Numbered from the stretch's first letter, positions 25,689 through 36,228 are shown. The stretch is 64,000 nt of DNA from ECT2AJA-110-A sp035399845 (GCA_035399845.1 DAOPJV010000010.1:78817-142816), one strand, 5' to 3'. Program-made: numbers and translations. Notes: generated from the letters alone by a model not told the origin.

Positions 25689-26408
25689 TCAGCTGACGAC
25701 CTGGTCCCTGGTGAGTGCGTCGCGGACCCAGTCCAGTGTGACACCCTTTTCGGCGAGCAGCTGAGCGACGGGGCTTTCCTTGTCCCGCATCAGGCCGAGC
25801 AGCAGGTGTTCGTCTTCGATCTCCCCATGGCCGAGGCGATTGGCGGCATCGACGGCGAGCACGAGGATGTGCCAGAATCGCGTCGAGCGGAACGCCTTCG
25901 CCAGTTCCTGCTGATGGAGCCACTCCGTCGCATCGGGGGAGGTTGTGACGCCGGGATGTTCATCGTGATCGATCCCGGAAAGGTAATTCAGGATCGCCTC
26001 ACGAATCGACTCGATCCGGATGCCGCGCTCGGAGAGCGCGGTCGCCGGAATGCTGTGCCCCTCGCGAAGGATACCCAGCAGCAGGTGCTCGGTGCCGATG
26101 TAGTGATGGCCGAGCTTTCGCGCCTCGTCGAGCGCGTACTTCAGGCACTGTCGCGTATCGGCCCGCTGCGCCATTTTCGTCTGGTGAAGTTCCTTGTTCC
26201 CCGGCTGGACGTTGTTTCGAACGTCGTCACGCAGGGCGTCAACCGCGACGCCGAGATGCTCAAGCACGATCGTCGCAACGGCGTGATCGAGCGAGAGGAT
26301 CGCGAGCAGGATGTGGACGGGGGCCAGGTAGTCGTGATGCAGCTTGATGGCTTCGTGATTGGCCAGCGCCATCGCGCGTCGCGCTCGTGTGTTGAACTTG
26401 TGATGCAC
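25689..26408 (-). CDS. Clp N-terminal (ClpR) repeat protein without AAA domains
   Basis: 239 residues; ATG behind GGGAGCG. It consists only of Clp-N-type helical repeats: FNTRARRAMALANHEAIKLHHDYLAPVHILLAIL, LKYALDEARKLGHHYIGTEHLLLGIL and ILVLAVDAANRLGHGEIEDEHLLLGLM. ClpA/ClpC proteins carry two such repeats before their ATPase modules; here there are three and no P-loop. Such stand-alone modules (ClpS2-unrelated, sometimes called double Clp-N proteins) may act as adaptors or decoys for Clp proteases. Function is inferred. Confidence 0.85.
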   Translation of the reverse strand: MHHKFNTRARRAMALANHEAIKLHHDYLAPVHILLAILSLDHAVATIVLEHLGVAVDALRDDVRNNVQPGNKELHQTKMAQRADTRQCLKYALDEARKLGHHYIGTEHLLLGILREGHSIPATALSERGIRIESIREAILNYLSGIDHDEHPGVTTSPDATEWLHQQELAKAFRSTRFWHILVLAVDAANRLGHGEIEDEHLLLGLMRDKESPVAQLLAEKGVTLDWVRDALTRDQVVS

Positions 26409-26551
26409 GTTTTCGCTCCCTTACCGATCTTCGTGATACGGCGTCGTCGTCGGGCCGCGTCGTCCTTCGTCCGTCACATCGCATCATACGGGATGACGCG
26501 AGACGGGCGTAACGGCCGCCGCTGACCCTCACCGCCGGTTGCGTTTGCCTC

Positions 26552-28687
26552 TTACTTCTTCTTCTCCGCCTCGGCCTTGGCCGCGGCGACGATTTCATCC
26601 TGGATGTTCTTCGGAACTCGCTTGTAGCAGTCGAATTCCATCGTGAACGTCGCCTTGCCCTGGGACATCGATCGAACGTCCGTCGCATAGCCGAACATGC
26701 TCGACAGCGGCACCTGCGCCTGGACCATTGTCAGCGGACCGCTCGATTCCGTCTGCAGCACGATGCCGCGGCGGCTGGAGAGGTCGCCGATGATCGAGCC
26801 CTGGAATTCCGTCGGCGTCTCGACGTCGACCTTCATGATCGGTTCGAGGAGGATCGGCTTGCTCTTGAGAAACGCCTCTTTGAACGCGTCGCGGGCACAG
26901 ATCTGGAACGCCATGTCCGACGAGTCAACGGCGTGCGACGATCCATCTTCGAGGATCATCTTGACGCCGATGATTTCGTAACCGGCCAGAGGTCCCTTCT
27001 TCATGCACTGCTGGAAACCCTTGTCGACCGAGGGGATGTATTCGGTCGGAATGCGACCGCCGAAGACCTTGTTCTCGAACTCGTAGGGCGCCTCGAACCC
27101 TTCGGCCAGCGGCTCCAGCCTGCCGACGACGTGGGCGTACTGGCCCGAACCGCCGGTCTGCTTCTTGTGCTTGTAGTCGTAGTTCACGGAGATGCTCGGC
27201 GACTCGCGATAGCTCACGCGCGGCTGACCCACGATCAGCTCGCACTTGTACTCGCGACGAATGCGCTCGCAGTACACGTCGAGGTGCAGTTCACCCATGC
27301 CGCTGATGATCGTGTCGCCCGTTTCCTCATCGCTGGAGAGACGGAACGTCGGATCTTCCTTGGCAAAGCGATTGAGCGCCTTGGCCATCTTGTCGCGGTC
27401 CTTCGTGCTCGCCGGGGCGATCGACAACGAGATGACGGGATCCATGACGTGCATGGACTCCATCGAGTAGTTGATGCCGCCTCCGCAGAACGTATCACCG
27501 CTGACGCAGTCGATACCGACGACGGCGACGATATCACCGGCTTCGGCGAAATCGATTTCCTCGCGATCGTCGGCGTGCATGCGGAGGATGCGGCCGAAGC
27601 GATAGAGCTTGCCGTCGCGCGAGTTTCGATAGCGCTCGCCGCGGACCATCTTGCCCTGGTAGATGCGCATGTAGGTGAGCTGGCCGAACGTTTCATCGAC
27701 GAGCTTGAACGCCAGGCAGACAAGCGGCTGTTCGCCTTCGAGCTTGATCGGCGTCTTGGCCTCTTCGCTGTCCAGGTCGAGCGCGTGCATGTCGCGATCG
27801 AGCGGCGACGGCAGGTAGCGCGTCATCGCGTCGAGCAGGAGCTGGACGCCCTTGTTCTTGTAGGCCGAACCCATGAGGACGGGGGCGAAGTCATTCGCCA
27901 GGGTGCCGCGTCGCAGGACGCGATGCAGCATCTCGTCGGGAATGTCCTTCTCCTCGAGCATGAGTTCGAGCATGTCGTCGTCGAAGAGCGACAGGGCGTC
28001 GAGCATACCCGTGCGGGCGCTCCTGGCCTCGTCCTCCATGTTCGCCGGAATGTCCTCCCAGCGGACCTTCTCGCCGTTGTCGCCGTCGAAGTAGGCGGCC
28101 TTCATCCGGACGAGGTCGACAATTCCCTCCAGATCGTTGCCGAGGCCGATCGGGAGCTGGAGCTGGATCGCCGTCAGGCCGAGCTTCTCTTCGAGGCCCT
28201 TGATGACGTTGACCGGGTCGGCGCCGGCGCGATCGAGCTTGTTGATAAAGCAGATGCGGGGCACGCCGTAGCGCTTCATCTGTCGGTCGACCGTGATCGA
28301 CTGCGACTGGACGCCGGCGACGCCGCAGAGCACGAGGATCGCGCCGTCGAGCACGCGAAGCGAGCGCTCGACTTCGACTGTGAAGTCAACGTGGCCCGGC
28401 GTGTCGATGATGTTGATTGTGTGATCTGTCCAGCGGACCTGGGTCGCGGCCGACGTGATCGTAATGCCACGCTCCTTCTCCAGCTCCATGTGGTCCATCT
28501 TGGCGCCTTCGCCGCGAACCTCCTGGATCTTGTGGATGCGGCCTGCGTAAAACAGGATTCGCTCGGTCAGCGTCGTCTTGCCGGAGTCGATGTGAGCCGA
28601 AATACCGACGTTTCGCAGCATTGCCAAAGGCGAGTCGCTCATGATGTCGAACCTTTGCTTCTTCTGTTCCTGTGTGAGCGTGATCAT
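26552..28687 (-). CDS. fusA: Translation elongation factor G, mitochondrial/spirochaete-planctomycete type
   Basis: 711 residues from ATG at 28687; an ATG at 28642 (MSDSPLAML) with AAAGG upstream is equally possible. The GTPase drives ribosomal translocation. The G1 loop reads GISAHIDSGKTTLTER, with Ser where classical EF-G has Ala, and continues EVRGEGAKMDHMELEKERGITI, closest in pattern to mitochondrial EF-G1 and the 'spdEFG1' group known from spirochaetes, planctomycetes and deltaproteobacteria. INIIDTPGHVDFT, INKLDRAGAD and domains II-V follow. In that group a second EF-G for recycling is encoded elsewhere. It is not in a str operon here. Confidence 0.95.
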   Translation of the reverse strand: MITLTQEQKKQRFDIMSDSPLAMLRNVGISAHIDSGKTTLTERILFYAGRIHKIQEVRGEGAKMDHMELEKERGITITSAATQVRWTDHTINIIDTPGHVDFTVEVERSLRVLDGAILVLCGVAGVQSQSITVDRQMKRYGVPRICFINKLDRAGADPVNVIKGLEEKLGLTAIQLQLPIGLGNDLEGIVDLVRMKAAYFDGDNGEKVRWEDIPANMEDEARSARTGMLDALSLFDDDMLELMLEEKDIPDEMLHRVLRRGTLANDFAPVLMGSAYKNKGVQLLLDAMTRYLPSPLDRDMHALDLDSEEAKTPIKLEGEQPLVCLAFKLVDETFGQLTYMRIYQGKMVRGERYRNSRDGKLYRFGRILRMHADDREEIDFAEAGDIVAVVGIDCVSGDTFCGGGINYSMESMHVMDPVISLSIAPASTKDRDKMAKALNRFAKEDPTFRLSSDEETGDTIISGMGELHLDVYCERIRREYKCELIVGQPRVSYRESPSISVNYDYKHKKQTGGSGQYAHVVGRLEPLAEGFEAPYEFENKVFGGRIPTEYIPSVDKGFQQCMKKGPLAGYEIIGVKMILEDGSSHAVDSSDMAFQICARDAFKEAFLKSKPILLEPIMKVDVETPTEFQGSIIGDLSSRRGIVLQTESSGPLTMVQAQVPLSSMFGYATDVRSMSQGKATFTMEFDCYKRVPKNIQDEIVAAAKAEAEKKK

Positions 28688-29072
28688 GGGTGATGCAATT
28701 CCTGATCGCGTCCGGCCAACGGCGGCCGGGCAGTCTGCGATCGCATGTGTTACGGTTCACATCCGGAATTCCCATCGATCCGCGCGGGTGAACCGGGAGC
28801 CGTCCGCGAAGAGCGATACGTTATTTCGACGTATCGCGGATATCGGTCCGCGGCCGGTAAGTTTCGAGTCAAAATATTGTTAGGATTCCGCCAGCGTCGG
28901 ATCATCGTGCGGCCGCAAGCGTCTCAACCGCTCCCTGGCGGGCGGACCGGCCGGGCGGTCGCACGATCGGAACCTTATTACCCGCGGCGACTTAAGCGCG
29001 CAACATCCGCGCCGAAATTGCAGCGAGCCCCATAAGGTAGCGTTGGGCCGGGGGATGTCAAGGGGCGGAGGG
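28688..29072. other. Upstream region of fusA
   Basis: 385 bp without a gene. It holds the perfect inverted repeat listed separately, ~125 bp upstream of the fusA start, and otherwise nothing I can support. Confidence 0.45.
28813..28837. repeat. Perfect 9-bp inverted repeat upstream of fusA
   Basis: GCGATACGT and ACGTATCGC with a 7-nt AT-rich spacer. It lies in the fusA upstream region and could be an operator or an RNA element in the leader. Confidence 0.6.
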
Positions 29073-29546
29073 CTAAAGGCTCTCGTATCCGGCCGTGTTG
29101 ATCGAGATCCTGAAGGTCGTCGTGTTGTAGAACCAACCCTGGGCGCCCGACGGTGGATTGCCCGTTCCGAACTTCACGTTCATGGCCTGGGCCGCCGGCG
29201 TGGTGAACGGGTTGCCTGGAAAGGCCATGAGGTAGGGACCGTAGGCGCCGGCGGCGTTGATCGCGCCGGACTTGTCCGTGCGTCCGATCAGTCGGTCGAT
29301 GAAGTTGTTGACGACGCCATCGGCGGCGCCGTTGGCCTTGATGGAGGGCGCCCGGCCGTCGTGATCGATCGTGTAGCGGGCGATCGCCATGCGCAGGTTG
29401 CGAAGGTCCTCGGCGACGCGGGCGTTGGTGGCCTCTTCGGCCGCGTCGGAGAACTGAGGAATCACGACCGCCGCGAGAATCCCAAGTATCACGACGACGA
29501 TCAGCAATTCCACCAGCGTAAAACCGCCGCTTTTTCGGGCAGACAT
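29073..29546 (-). CDS. Type II secretion pseudopilin, GspG-like
   Basis: 157 residues from the ATG at 29546; a GTG at 29564 is in frame. The prepilin signal is RKSGGFTLVELLIVVVILGILAAVVIPQFSDAAEEA, nearly consensus for GspG, with cleavage between Gly and Phe and the +5 Glu present. The later region (ALKGNPFTTP-like 'FPGNPFTTP', 'GWFYNTTTFRISI') resembles the calcium-binding C-terminal part of major pseudopilins. It is a solitary gene with no other gsp genes nearby. It probably forms part of a secretion pseudopilus or type IV pilus. Confidence 0.85.
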   Translation of the reverse strand: MSARKSGGFTLVELLIVVVILGILAAVVIPQFSDAAEEATNARVAEDLRNLRMAIARYTIDHDGRAPSIKANGAADGVVNNFIDRLIGRTDKSGAINAAGAYGPYLMAFPGNPFTTPAAQAMNVKFGTGNPPSGAQGWFYNTTTFRISINTAGYESL

Positions 29547-29861
29547 CGAACCACACTCCACCACGGGCCCATGGCGCTATCGGCGGATTCTGTTGGTTCG
29601 ATTGGGAGTTCCCGTCATCCGGGATCACATCTGCGGACCCGCGCAGCGGCGCGCGGCGCCTTCGGAAACACCGTCACGGTTATCGGCGCCTGCCGTCATG
29701 TCGAGGGGATGGGCGGACGTCCGTGTGCAGACTCGGAGCGGCGTTCATCGCGGGATGGATATGGGACAGGAAGGCGCGTTCCCGGCTGGACCAGACACGA
29801 CTTGGATTCGATGTTTGACGATGAGGAATCCAGGCGACGTTGCGCCCCTTGAGGAGGGTCC
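29547..29861. other. Intergenic region between pseudopilin and FG-GAP genes
   Basis: 315 bp, divergent upstream regions. Short GC palindromes occur, but no gene or clear promoter is visible. Confidence 0.4.
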
Positions 29862-32800
29862 ATGCGCGATTCTTCATTCCATCGCCGATATTTCGCGGCC
29901 ATCGCGGCCGGCGCCCTCCTGGGGTTCGCGCAGGCCGCGGCTGACTCGACGTCGACGCCGCTCGTGTTCTGGGGGCCCTATTCGGACAGCACGCCCGAAT
30001 ACTCGACCTGGTCGGGCGCATCCTGGTCGACCGGCGCGGACGCCTTCAATTACGGATGCGACCTGACGTTCATCGCGGGCGCCAGCTGCCCGACACGCGA
30101 CGAGTCGGGGTTCATGGCCGTCGACTACTGCAACTCGATCAAGGTCTTCGGGCGAAGCGGAACGACCTGGACGTCGCCATACCAGCTCACGACGGGAACC
30201 AACGGTCAGAGTACACGCATGTTCGACATCGCCTACGAGACGACGTCGGGCGACGCCCTGCTCGTCTTCTGGGACGGCGACCACAACGACCTCGAATATC
30301 GCATCGCGACGAGCTCGTCGCTCTCCGCGGAGTACGATGTTGCTGACTCCGATTCCGCCGACGTCAAATGGGTGAAGCTGGTCTCGAATCCGAGCAGTGA
30401 TGAGATCATTCTCGTCTGGCTGGACAGCTACAACGATATTTACACCAAAACGTGGAACGGTTCGTCGTGGGGAAGCGCGCTGACGCTGACGACCAACGCG
30501 AACACGTCGTCCTATGAGTGCTTCGACGTCGCCTATGAGTCGCTGTCGGGTCGGGCGATCGTCGCGTTCTGTGACGACAATTCTACGAGTCCGCGATATC
30601 GCATCTGGAGTGGCGGGAGCTGGGGCGGCGAGAGCGGCATGTCGAGTGTCGGGGCGAATGGCTACTTCCTTCGGCTGGCGCCCGATCCGGCGAGCAACGC
30701 GATGCTCTGCGCTGTCCAGGATTCGTCGAATGACCTGAACGTGCAGTCATGGAACGGATCGAGCTGGTCGTCCGCCAGCGAAGTCGAGGACAGTCTCAAT
30801 CGCAACAACTGCCGGCAGTTCGACGTCGCCTATGAAGGCGGCGGCGGGGAAGCGCTCCTCGTTTACGCCGCCAGCTGGAGCAACAATATCTTCTATCGAA
30901 CCTGGAACGGTTCGTCGTGGTCCTCCGAGCAGACGGGGACCAACGTCAGTGACGACCAGATTGTCGTGCAGCTGACGACCAGCGCCACGGAGGGGGAGAT
31001 CTTCGTGCAGGTGTACAACGACTCAAACGACCTGCATGCGCTGATCTGGAATGGATCCTCCTTCTCCTATCACTCGACCCTCGAAACCAACATGGGGGGC
31101 TGGAGCTTTGAGCCGTTCGCGACGGTCGCGCCGACAGGCGTCACTGTCACGCCCGCGGACATCCCTTATTTCACGGACTTCGAATCCAGTGTCGGCGCCG
31201 AGTGGTCGTCGTCGACGACCTCCTATGACGCCGACTTCACGACGTTTCTGGGGCGGTTCAACGGAACTCCCGTGTCGCTGGCATTGAATACGACGATCGG
31301 CGAAACCTATCAGCTTCGCTTCGACGTCTATGCAATCGACTCGTGGAGTCCGAAGTCGTGGGATGACGATATTGACTCCCTGTACATCAGGATTGGCGGC
31401 GTCACGATTTTCCATGAATCGTTCAGTCAGCGTCCTGATCAATACCCGCCGACGTACGAGAACCCGCCCGATGTCGTCGGCGACCTGGGATTCGGCTCCC
31501 GCTCCGGCATTGACGAAGACGGTATCTATCGAAACGTCACAGTCACGTTCACGGCGACGGATACCGTGACAACGCTCGACTTCACGGACGGCCTGGAGGA
31601 AGGCGGAAACTCCGACATCAACGACGAGTCGTGGGGAATCGACAACTTTCACGTCACGACGTCGCGATTTCGCGACGTCTCCGTGGCAAAGGGATTCAAC
31701 GTTCAGACGACGACGGATCAGGAATACGGATCGGGTATTCACTGGGCGGATTTCGACAACGACGGTGATCTGGATGTCATCCTGGGCGGAAACAGCTCGT
31801 CACGGCGCCTGGTGAACTACAACCAGGGGTCGAGTTTCACGGCGAGTACCTTCGGAAGCGGAAGTGAACGTCGCGGCGCCGCGCTGTTCGATATGGACAA
31901 TGACGGCGATGTCGATTTCTGGTCCGGCAACCATAACAGCTACACGACGGTGGCCTGTTTCGAGAACAACGGGGCCGGCGTTTTCAGTGACGCGGGAAGC
32001 CTCGGCTTCTCCAGTCCCAACAACAACGAGGGAGTCGCGGCGGCCGATGTGAATCACGATGGCTGGTGCGACATCGTCCACTTCAGCGAAAACGGCAACT
32101 GGATCGGTCAGCACCAGGGGGATCCGGGCAAGTCGTCAGTGAATCTCGTCGCGACGGTGAATCACTCCATCGGGCTGAACGACAGCGGCGACGTCGGCAA
32201 CGGTGACTACTGCAGCTCGGGTGACGTCAACAACGACGGGTTCCTCGATTTCTTTTATCACTACAACTCCGGCAAGTTGTTCCTTTCGAACGGTTCCCTG
32301 AGCTTTTCGGAATCAAACAAGGGGATATCCGTCTATACAGGCAATAGCGACAAGATGGGTTCGGCCTGGGGCGACTACGACAACGACGGCGATCTGGACC
32401 TGTTCGTCTCGCGTTACGCCGCCGGGGTCACGGGCTATCTCTGGCGCAATGATGTCACGTGGACGGCGCCGACATCGGGGAGCTTCACGGATCGAACCGC
32501 CGCCGCGTACATCAAGGACGACTCGGGCCAGCGCGGCTGCGCGTGGGGCGACTACGACAACGACGGCGACCTGGATCTCTATGTCGTGACGCGCACCGGT
32601 GGGAACCGGCTCTATCAGAATCAGAATGACGGGACGTTTCGGCTCGTGCACGAAGGCGCCGACAGTGACGGCGATGGCCACGACGCGGTCTTCGTGGACT
32701 ACGACAACGACGGCGATCTCGACATCGCCTACACACGGGAAGACACGACGAATGTCCTGCTCGAGAATCGAACAAACGACATGAACTACCTCAAAGTTCG

Positions 32801-33155
32801 GGTCGTCGGCCTGGGAGGCGGCGGCACCAACGTTCCGGCGGTGGGTGTTCGCGTTGAGCTGTGGAACGCCGCAGGGACGCTACGACTGGGGCGGCGCGAT
32901 GTCGGCGTCGCGCGTGGATTCGGCGGGACCGAGCCGCTCTGGGCGCACTTCGGTGGTGTCGACGGGGCGACGCAGTACATGGTCAAAGTGTGGTTCCACA
33001 GCCGGGACAACAGCGATCCGCAGGAGACGCTCGTCTATCCGAAGAACGCGTCCACGACGATCGGCAAGGTGACGATCGATCAGATGATCACGATCGAGGA
33101 AGCCGAACTGCGCCGCCGCATTCTCCGATGGCGCGAGGTGCCGAATCGAATGTAG
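29862..33155 (+). CDS. Large secreted FG-GAP/VCBS repeat protein with ASPIC/UnbV-like C-terminus
   Basis: 1097 residues; ATG behind GAGGAGGG. A signal peptide (FAAIAAGALLGFAQAAA) is followed by ~420 residues of 'W-NGSSW' repeats (IWSGGSWGG, SWNGSSWSS, TWNGSSWSS) interleaved with 'VAYE...GEALLVY' strands, suggesting a beta-propeller. A ~170-residue jelly-roll-like segment comes next, then seven calcium-binding FG-GAP repeats (DFDNDGDLDV, DMDNDGDVDF, DVNHDGWCDI, DVNNDGFLDF, DYDNDGDLDLF, DYDNDGDLDLY, DYDNDGDLDIA). The end (NYLKVRVVGLGGG..) resembles ASPIC/UnbV. It is probably an adhesive surface protein; the ligand is unknown. Confidence 0.88.
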   Translation: MRDSSFHRRYFAAIAAGALLGFAQAAADSTSTPLVFWGPYSDSTPEYSTWSGASWSTGADAFNYGCDLTFIAGASCPTRDESGFMAVDYCNSIKVFGRSGTTWTSPYQLTTGTNGQSTRMFDIAYETTSGDALLVFWDGDHNDLEYRIATSSSLSAEYDVADSDSADVKWVKLVSNPSSDEIILVWLDSYNDIYTKTWNGSSWGSALTLTTNANTSSYECFDVAYESLSGRAIVAFCDDNSTSPRYRIWSGGSWGGESGMSSVGANGYFLRLAPDPASNAMLCAVQDSSNDLNVQSWNGSSWSSASEVEDSLNRNNCRQFDVAYEGGGGEALLVYAASWSNNIFYRTWNGSSWSSEQTGTNVSDDQIVVQLTTSATEGEIFVQVYNDSNDLHALIWNGSSFSYHSTLETNMGGWSFEPFATVAPTGVTVTPADIPYFTDFESSVGAEWSSSTTSYDADFTTFLGRFNGTPVSLALNTTIGETYQLRFDVYAIDSWSPKSWDDDIDSLYIRIGGVTIFHESFSQRPDQYPPTYENPPDVVGDLGFGSRSGIDEDGIYRNVTVTFTATDTVTTLDFTDGLEEGGNSDINDESWGIDNFHVTTSRFRDVSVAKGFNVQTTTDQEYGSGIHWADFDNDGDLDVILGGNSSSRRLVNYNQGSSFTASTFGSGSERRGAALFDMDNDGDVDFWSGNHNSYTTVACFENNGAGVFSDAGSLGFSSPNNNEGVAAADVNHDGWCDIVHFSENGNWIGQHQGDPGKSSVNLVATVNHSIGLNDSGDVGNGDYCSSGDVNNDGFLDFFYHYNSGKLFLSNGSLSFSESNKGISVYTGNSDKMGSAWGDYDNDGDLDLFVSRYAAGVTGYLWRNDVTWTAPTSGSFTDRTAAAYIKDDSGQRGCAWGDYDNDGDLDLYVVTRTGGNRLYQNQNDGTFRLVHEGADSDGDGHDAVFVDYDNDGDLDIAYTREDTTNVLLENRTNDMNYLKVRVVGLGGGGTNVPAVGVRVELWNAAGTLRLGRRDVGVARGFGGTEPLWAHFGGVDGATQYMVKVWFHSRDNSDPQETLVYPKNASTTIGKVTIDQMITIEEAELRRRILRWREVPNRM

Positions 33156-33234
33156 GCCGCCCATCCAGGGGCTTTCCGCATAAATCGTCCCATAAGCCGC
33201 GACAGGAAGTTCCAGGGTTGCCATCCGGTGGTTG

Positions 33235-33263
33235 TTGAAATAGCACCCTGAGGGTACTATATT
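33235..33263 (+). promoter_or_regulatory. Promoter and palindromic operator of the suf operon
   Basis: TTGAAA (33235-33240) and TATATT (33258-33263) are 17 bp apart. The spacer is a 21-bp imperfect palindrome (33240-33260): ATAGCACCC, TGA, GGGTACTAT, one mismatch. Placed between -35 and -10, it is the expected position for autorepression by the Rrf2 protein encoded immediately downstream. Confidence 0.75.
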
Positions 33264-33291
33264 CCGCGGTAGAAGCCTCGAGGAGCGATAG

Positions 33292-33792
33292 ATGCTGTCA
33301 CTGACCCGAAAGACGGATTACGCCCTGATCGCGCTTTGTCACATGGCCGCCCAGCCCAACCGGGTCTGCACGGCCCGGGAGATTGCCGAGCGGCACGGTC
33401 TTCCGCAGTCACTTCTGATGAACGTGCTTAAGTCACTTTCGCAGAGCGACTTGGTTGAGTCGACCCGCGGCGCGAAAGGGGGCTATCGGTTGGGCAAGGG
33501 ACCGACAGAGATTACGTTGTCCGCGATCATTGAGGCGGTCGAAGGACCGGTGAAGTTCGTACAATGTGCGACACACAAAGAGGGGGACGATCCGAGCTGT
33601 GACATCATGGAGACGTGTCCGATTCGTCGGCCGGTCCAGGTGATACAGCATCGGCTTGAAGCGTTTCTCGCGGGGATCGTGCTCGCCGATCTGGCGGAGC
33701 GAACGTCTTCGGATTCCTGCGTCAATCTTTCGATCTCAGGGAACCCTCAGCCCCCGACGGGTGGAACGGGGCAGCATCAGGCGGCGAATTGA
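33292..33792 (+). CDS. Rrf2 family regulator (IscR/SufR-like) of the suf operon
   Basis: 166 residues; ATG behind GAGGAGCG. The N-terminal winged helix is typical (LTRKTDYALIALCHMAAQP, REIAERHGLPQSLLMNVLKSL, STRGAKGGYRLGK). Three Cys residues in the C-terminal loop (Cys92, Cys103, Cys109) match the three cluster ligands of IscR-like sensors, though the first spacing is longer (10 rather than 5 residues). As first gene of the Fe-S assembly operon, with a palindrome overlapping its promoter, it is very likely an Fe-S-sensing autorepressor. The C-terminal ~25 residues are Pro/Gly/Gln-rich and probably disordered. Confidence 0.9.
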   Translation: MLSLTRKTDYALIALCHMAAQPNRVCTAREIAERHGLPQSLLMNVLKSLSQSDLVESTRGAKGGYRLGKGPTEITLSAIIEAVEGPVKFVQCATHKEGDDPSCDIMETCPIRRPVQVIQHRLEAFLAGIVLADLAERTSSDSCVNLSISGNPQPPTGGTGQHQAAN

Positions 33793-33877
33793 TCGGCGAT
33801 CGAAGGATCGCCGCGAACGCGAATGCGGCGGAGTGTGGTGGACGCACTCGCCGGCGGAAAGAAATGGAGCAACGTTC

Positions 33878-34207
33878 ATGGTGGATTTGAGCGAACTGGC
33901 GGCCAGCAAAGTCAAGGAGATCATTCAGGGCCAGGACCTGAATCCGGACGACACGTTTCTGCGCGTGGGCGTCAAGGGCGGCGGCTGCAGCGGCTTCTCC
34001 TACACACTCGATCTGACCCAGGAAAAGCAGGAGTCGGATGAGCTGTGGGATCTCCATGGTGTGAAGGTCATCTGCGATCCGAAGAGCTTCATTTATCTCG
34101 ATGGCGCGTCGGTGGACTACAAGAAGGAGTTCATGCAGGAGGGCTTCACGTTCAGCAATCCGAACGCGACGAGTTCCTGCGGCTGCGGCAGCAGCTTCAG
34201 CGCCTGA
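33878..34207 (+). CDS. A-type Fe-S carrier, IscA/SufA/ErpA family
   Basis: 109 residues from ATG at 33878 behind TGGAG; longer frames upstream lack support. HesB/IscA fold with the three conserved Cys in GGGCSGFSYTL and SSCGCGSSF (Cys near residue 38 and the CGC pair at ~102-104). It carries nascent Fe-S clusters from the SufBCD scaffold to targets. It is the second gene of the operon, 85 bp after the regulator. An intergenic hairpin GTCCGC..GCGGAC (34261-34284) separates it from sufB and might set mRNA stability. Confidence 0.92.
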   Translation: MVDLSELAASKVKEIIQGQDLNPDDTFLRVGVKGGGCSGFSYTLDLTQEKQESDELWDLHGVKVICDPKSFIYLDGASVDYKKEFMQEGFTFSNPNATSSCGCGSSFSA

Positions 34208-34333
34208 TCGCACGCCTCACACGGCGTCGCTCCGTGACGGGGCGAATCCAGGGGTAACGCGTCCGCGGCGACCAGGTCGCGGACCATTGGGGCGTCGGGG
34301 CATCCGGCGCCTGTGGGAGTTAATTCCTAGATC

Positions 34334-35797
<1,464 letters not shown>

Positions 35798-35800
<3 letters not shown>

Positions 35801-35836
35801 TTTGGTGATTTCGTGATTTCGCGATTTGGTGATCGA
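35798..35836 (+). repeat. Left arm of inverted repeat flanking the four-helix-bundle gene
   Basis: A run of short units GATTTGGTGATTTCGTGATTTC-like words. Its part 35813-35836 (GTGATTTCGCGATTTGG then TGATCGA) is the reverse complement of the right arm at 36229-36260, apart from an extra CGATTTGG unit there. Confidence 0.8.
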
Positions 35837-35859
35837 GGGGAAGGTGATGAGGCTTTCCC

Positions 35860-36225
35860 ATGACACCGGATGAACTGCAGAAGCGAGCGACGAGTTTTTC
35901 ATTGCGAATCATCAAACTCGCCAGGTCTTTGCCGAATGACATCGTTGGATGGGAGCTGGGAAAGCAGATTCTACGTTCCGGAACGTCTGTATCGTCAAAC
36001 TACCGTGCGGCCAGGCGAGCCCGGAGTCACAAGGAGTTTGTGGCGAAGCTGGGGATCGTTGCCGAAGAGGCGGACGAAACCGAGCATTGGCTGGGCCTGC
36101 TGACAGAGAGTGGAATCGTTAACAGGAACAGAGCCGCAGATCTCATGCGAGAGGCGGATGAACTGACACGGATATTCGCGAGTAGCAAAGCGACTGCAAG
36201 GATGGCGATGAAGGGTCAGGACTGA
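35860..36225 (+). CDS. Four-helix-bundle protein of the 23S rRNA intervening-sequence (S23) family
   Basis: 121 residues. The sequence shows four amphipathic helices with the family pattern SFSLRIIKLARSLPND, LGKQILRSGTSVSSNYRAARRARSHKEFVAKLGIVAEEADETEHWLGLL, and ADELTRIFASS near the end. These proteins were first found within intervening sequences of 23S rRNA genes and also occur as solitary genes; their function is unknown. Here the gene sits between sufB and sufC and is bracketed by imperfect inverted repeats, suggesting insertion of a ~460-bp mobile-like unit into the suf operon. Confidence 0.88.
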   Translation: MTPDELQKRATSFSLRIIKLARSLPNDIVGWELGKQILRSGTSVSSNYRAARRARSHKEFVAKLGIVAEEADETEHWLGLLTESGIVNRNRAADLMREADELTRIFASSKATARMAMKGQD

Positions 36226-36228
36226 TGA

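Noticed and set aside
26933..28693. 586-codon + strand ORF opposite fusA
   Set aside because: It is the antisense shadow of fusA; composition is His/Asp/Val/Leu-rich, as expected from reversed GC-rich codons.
34261..34284. REP copy between the IscA-like gene and sufB
   Set aside because: It shares GCGGACCATT with the REP arm, but the hairpin is different and there is no GTAG head; treated as an ordinary hairpin.
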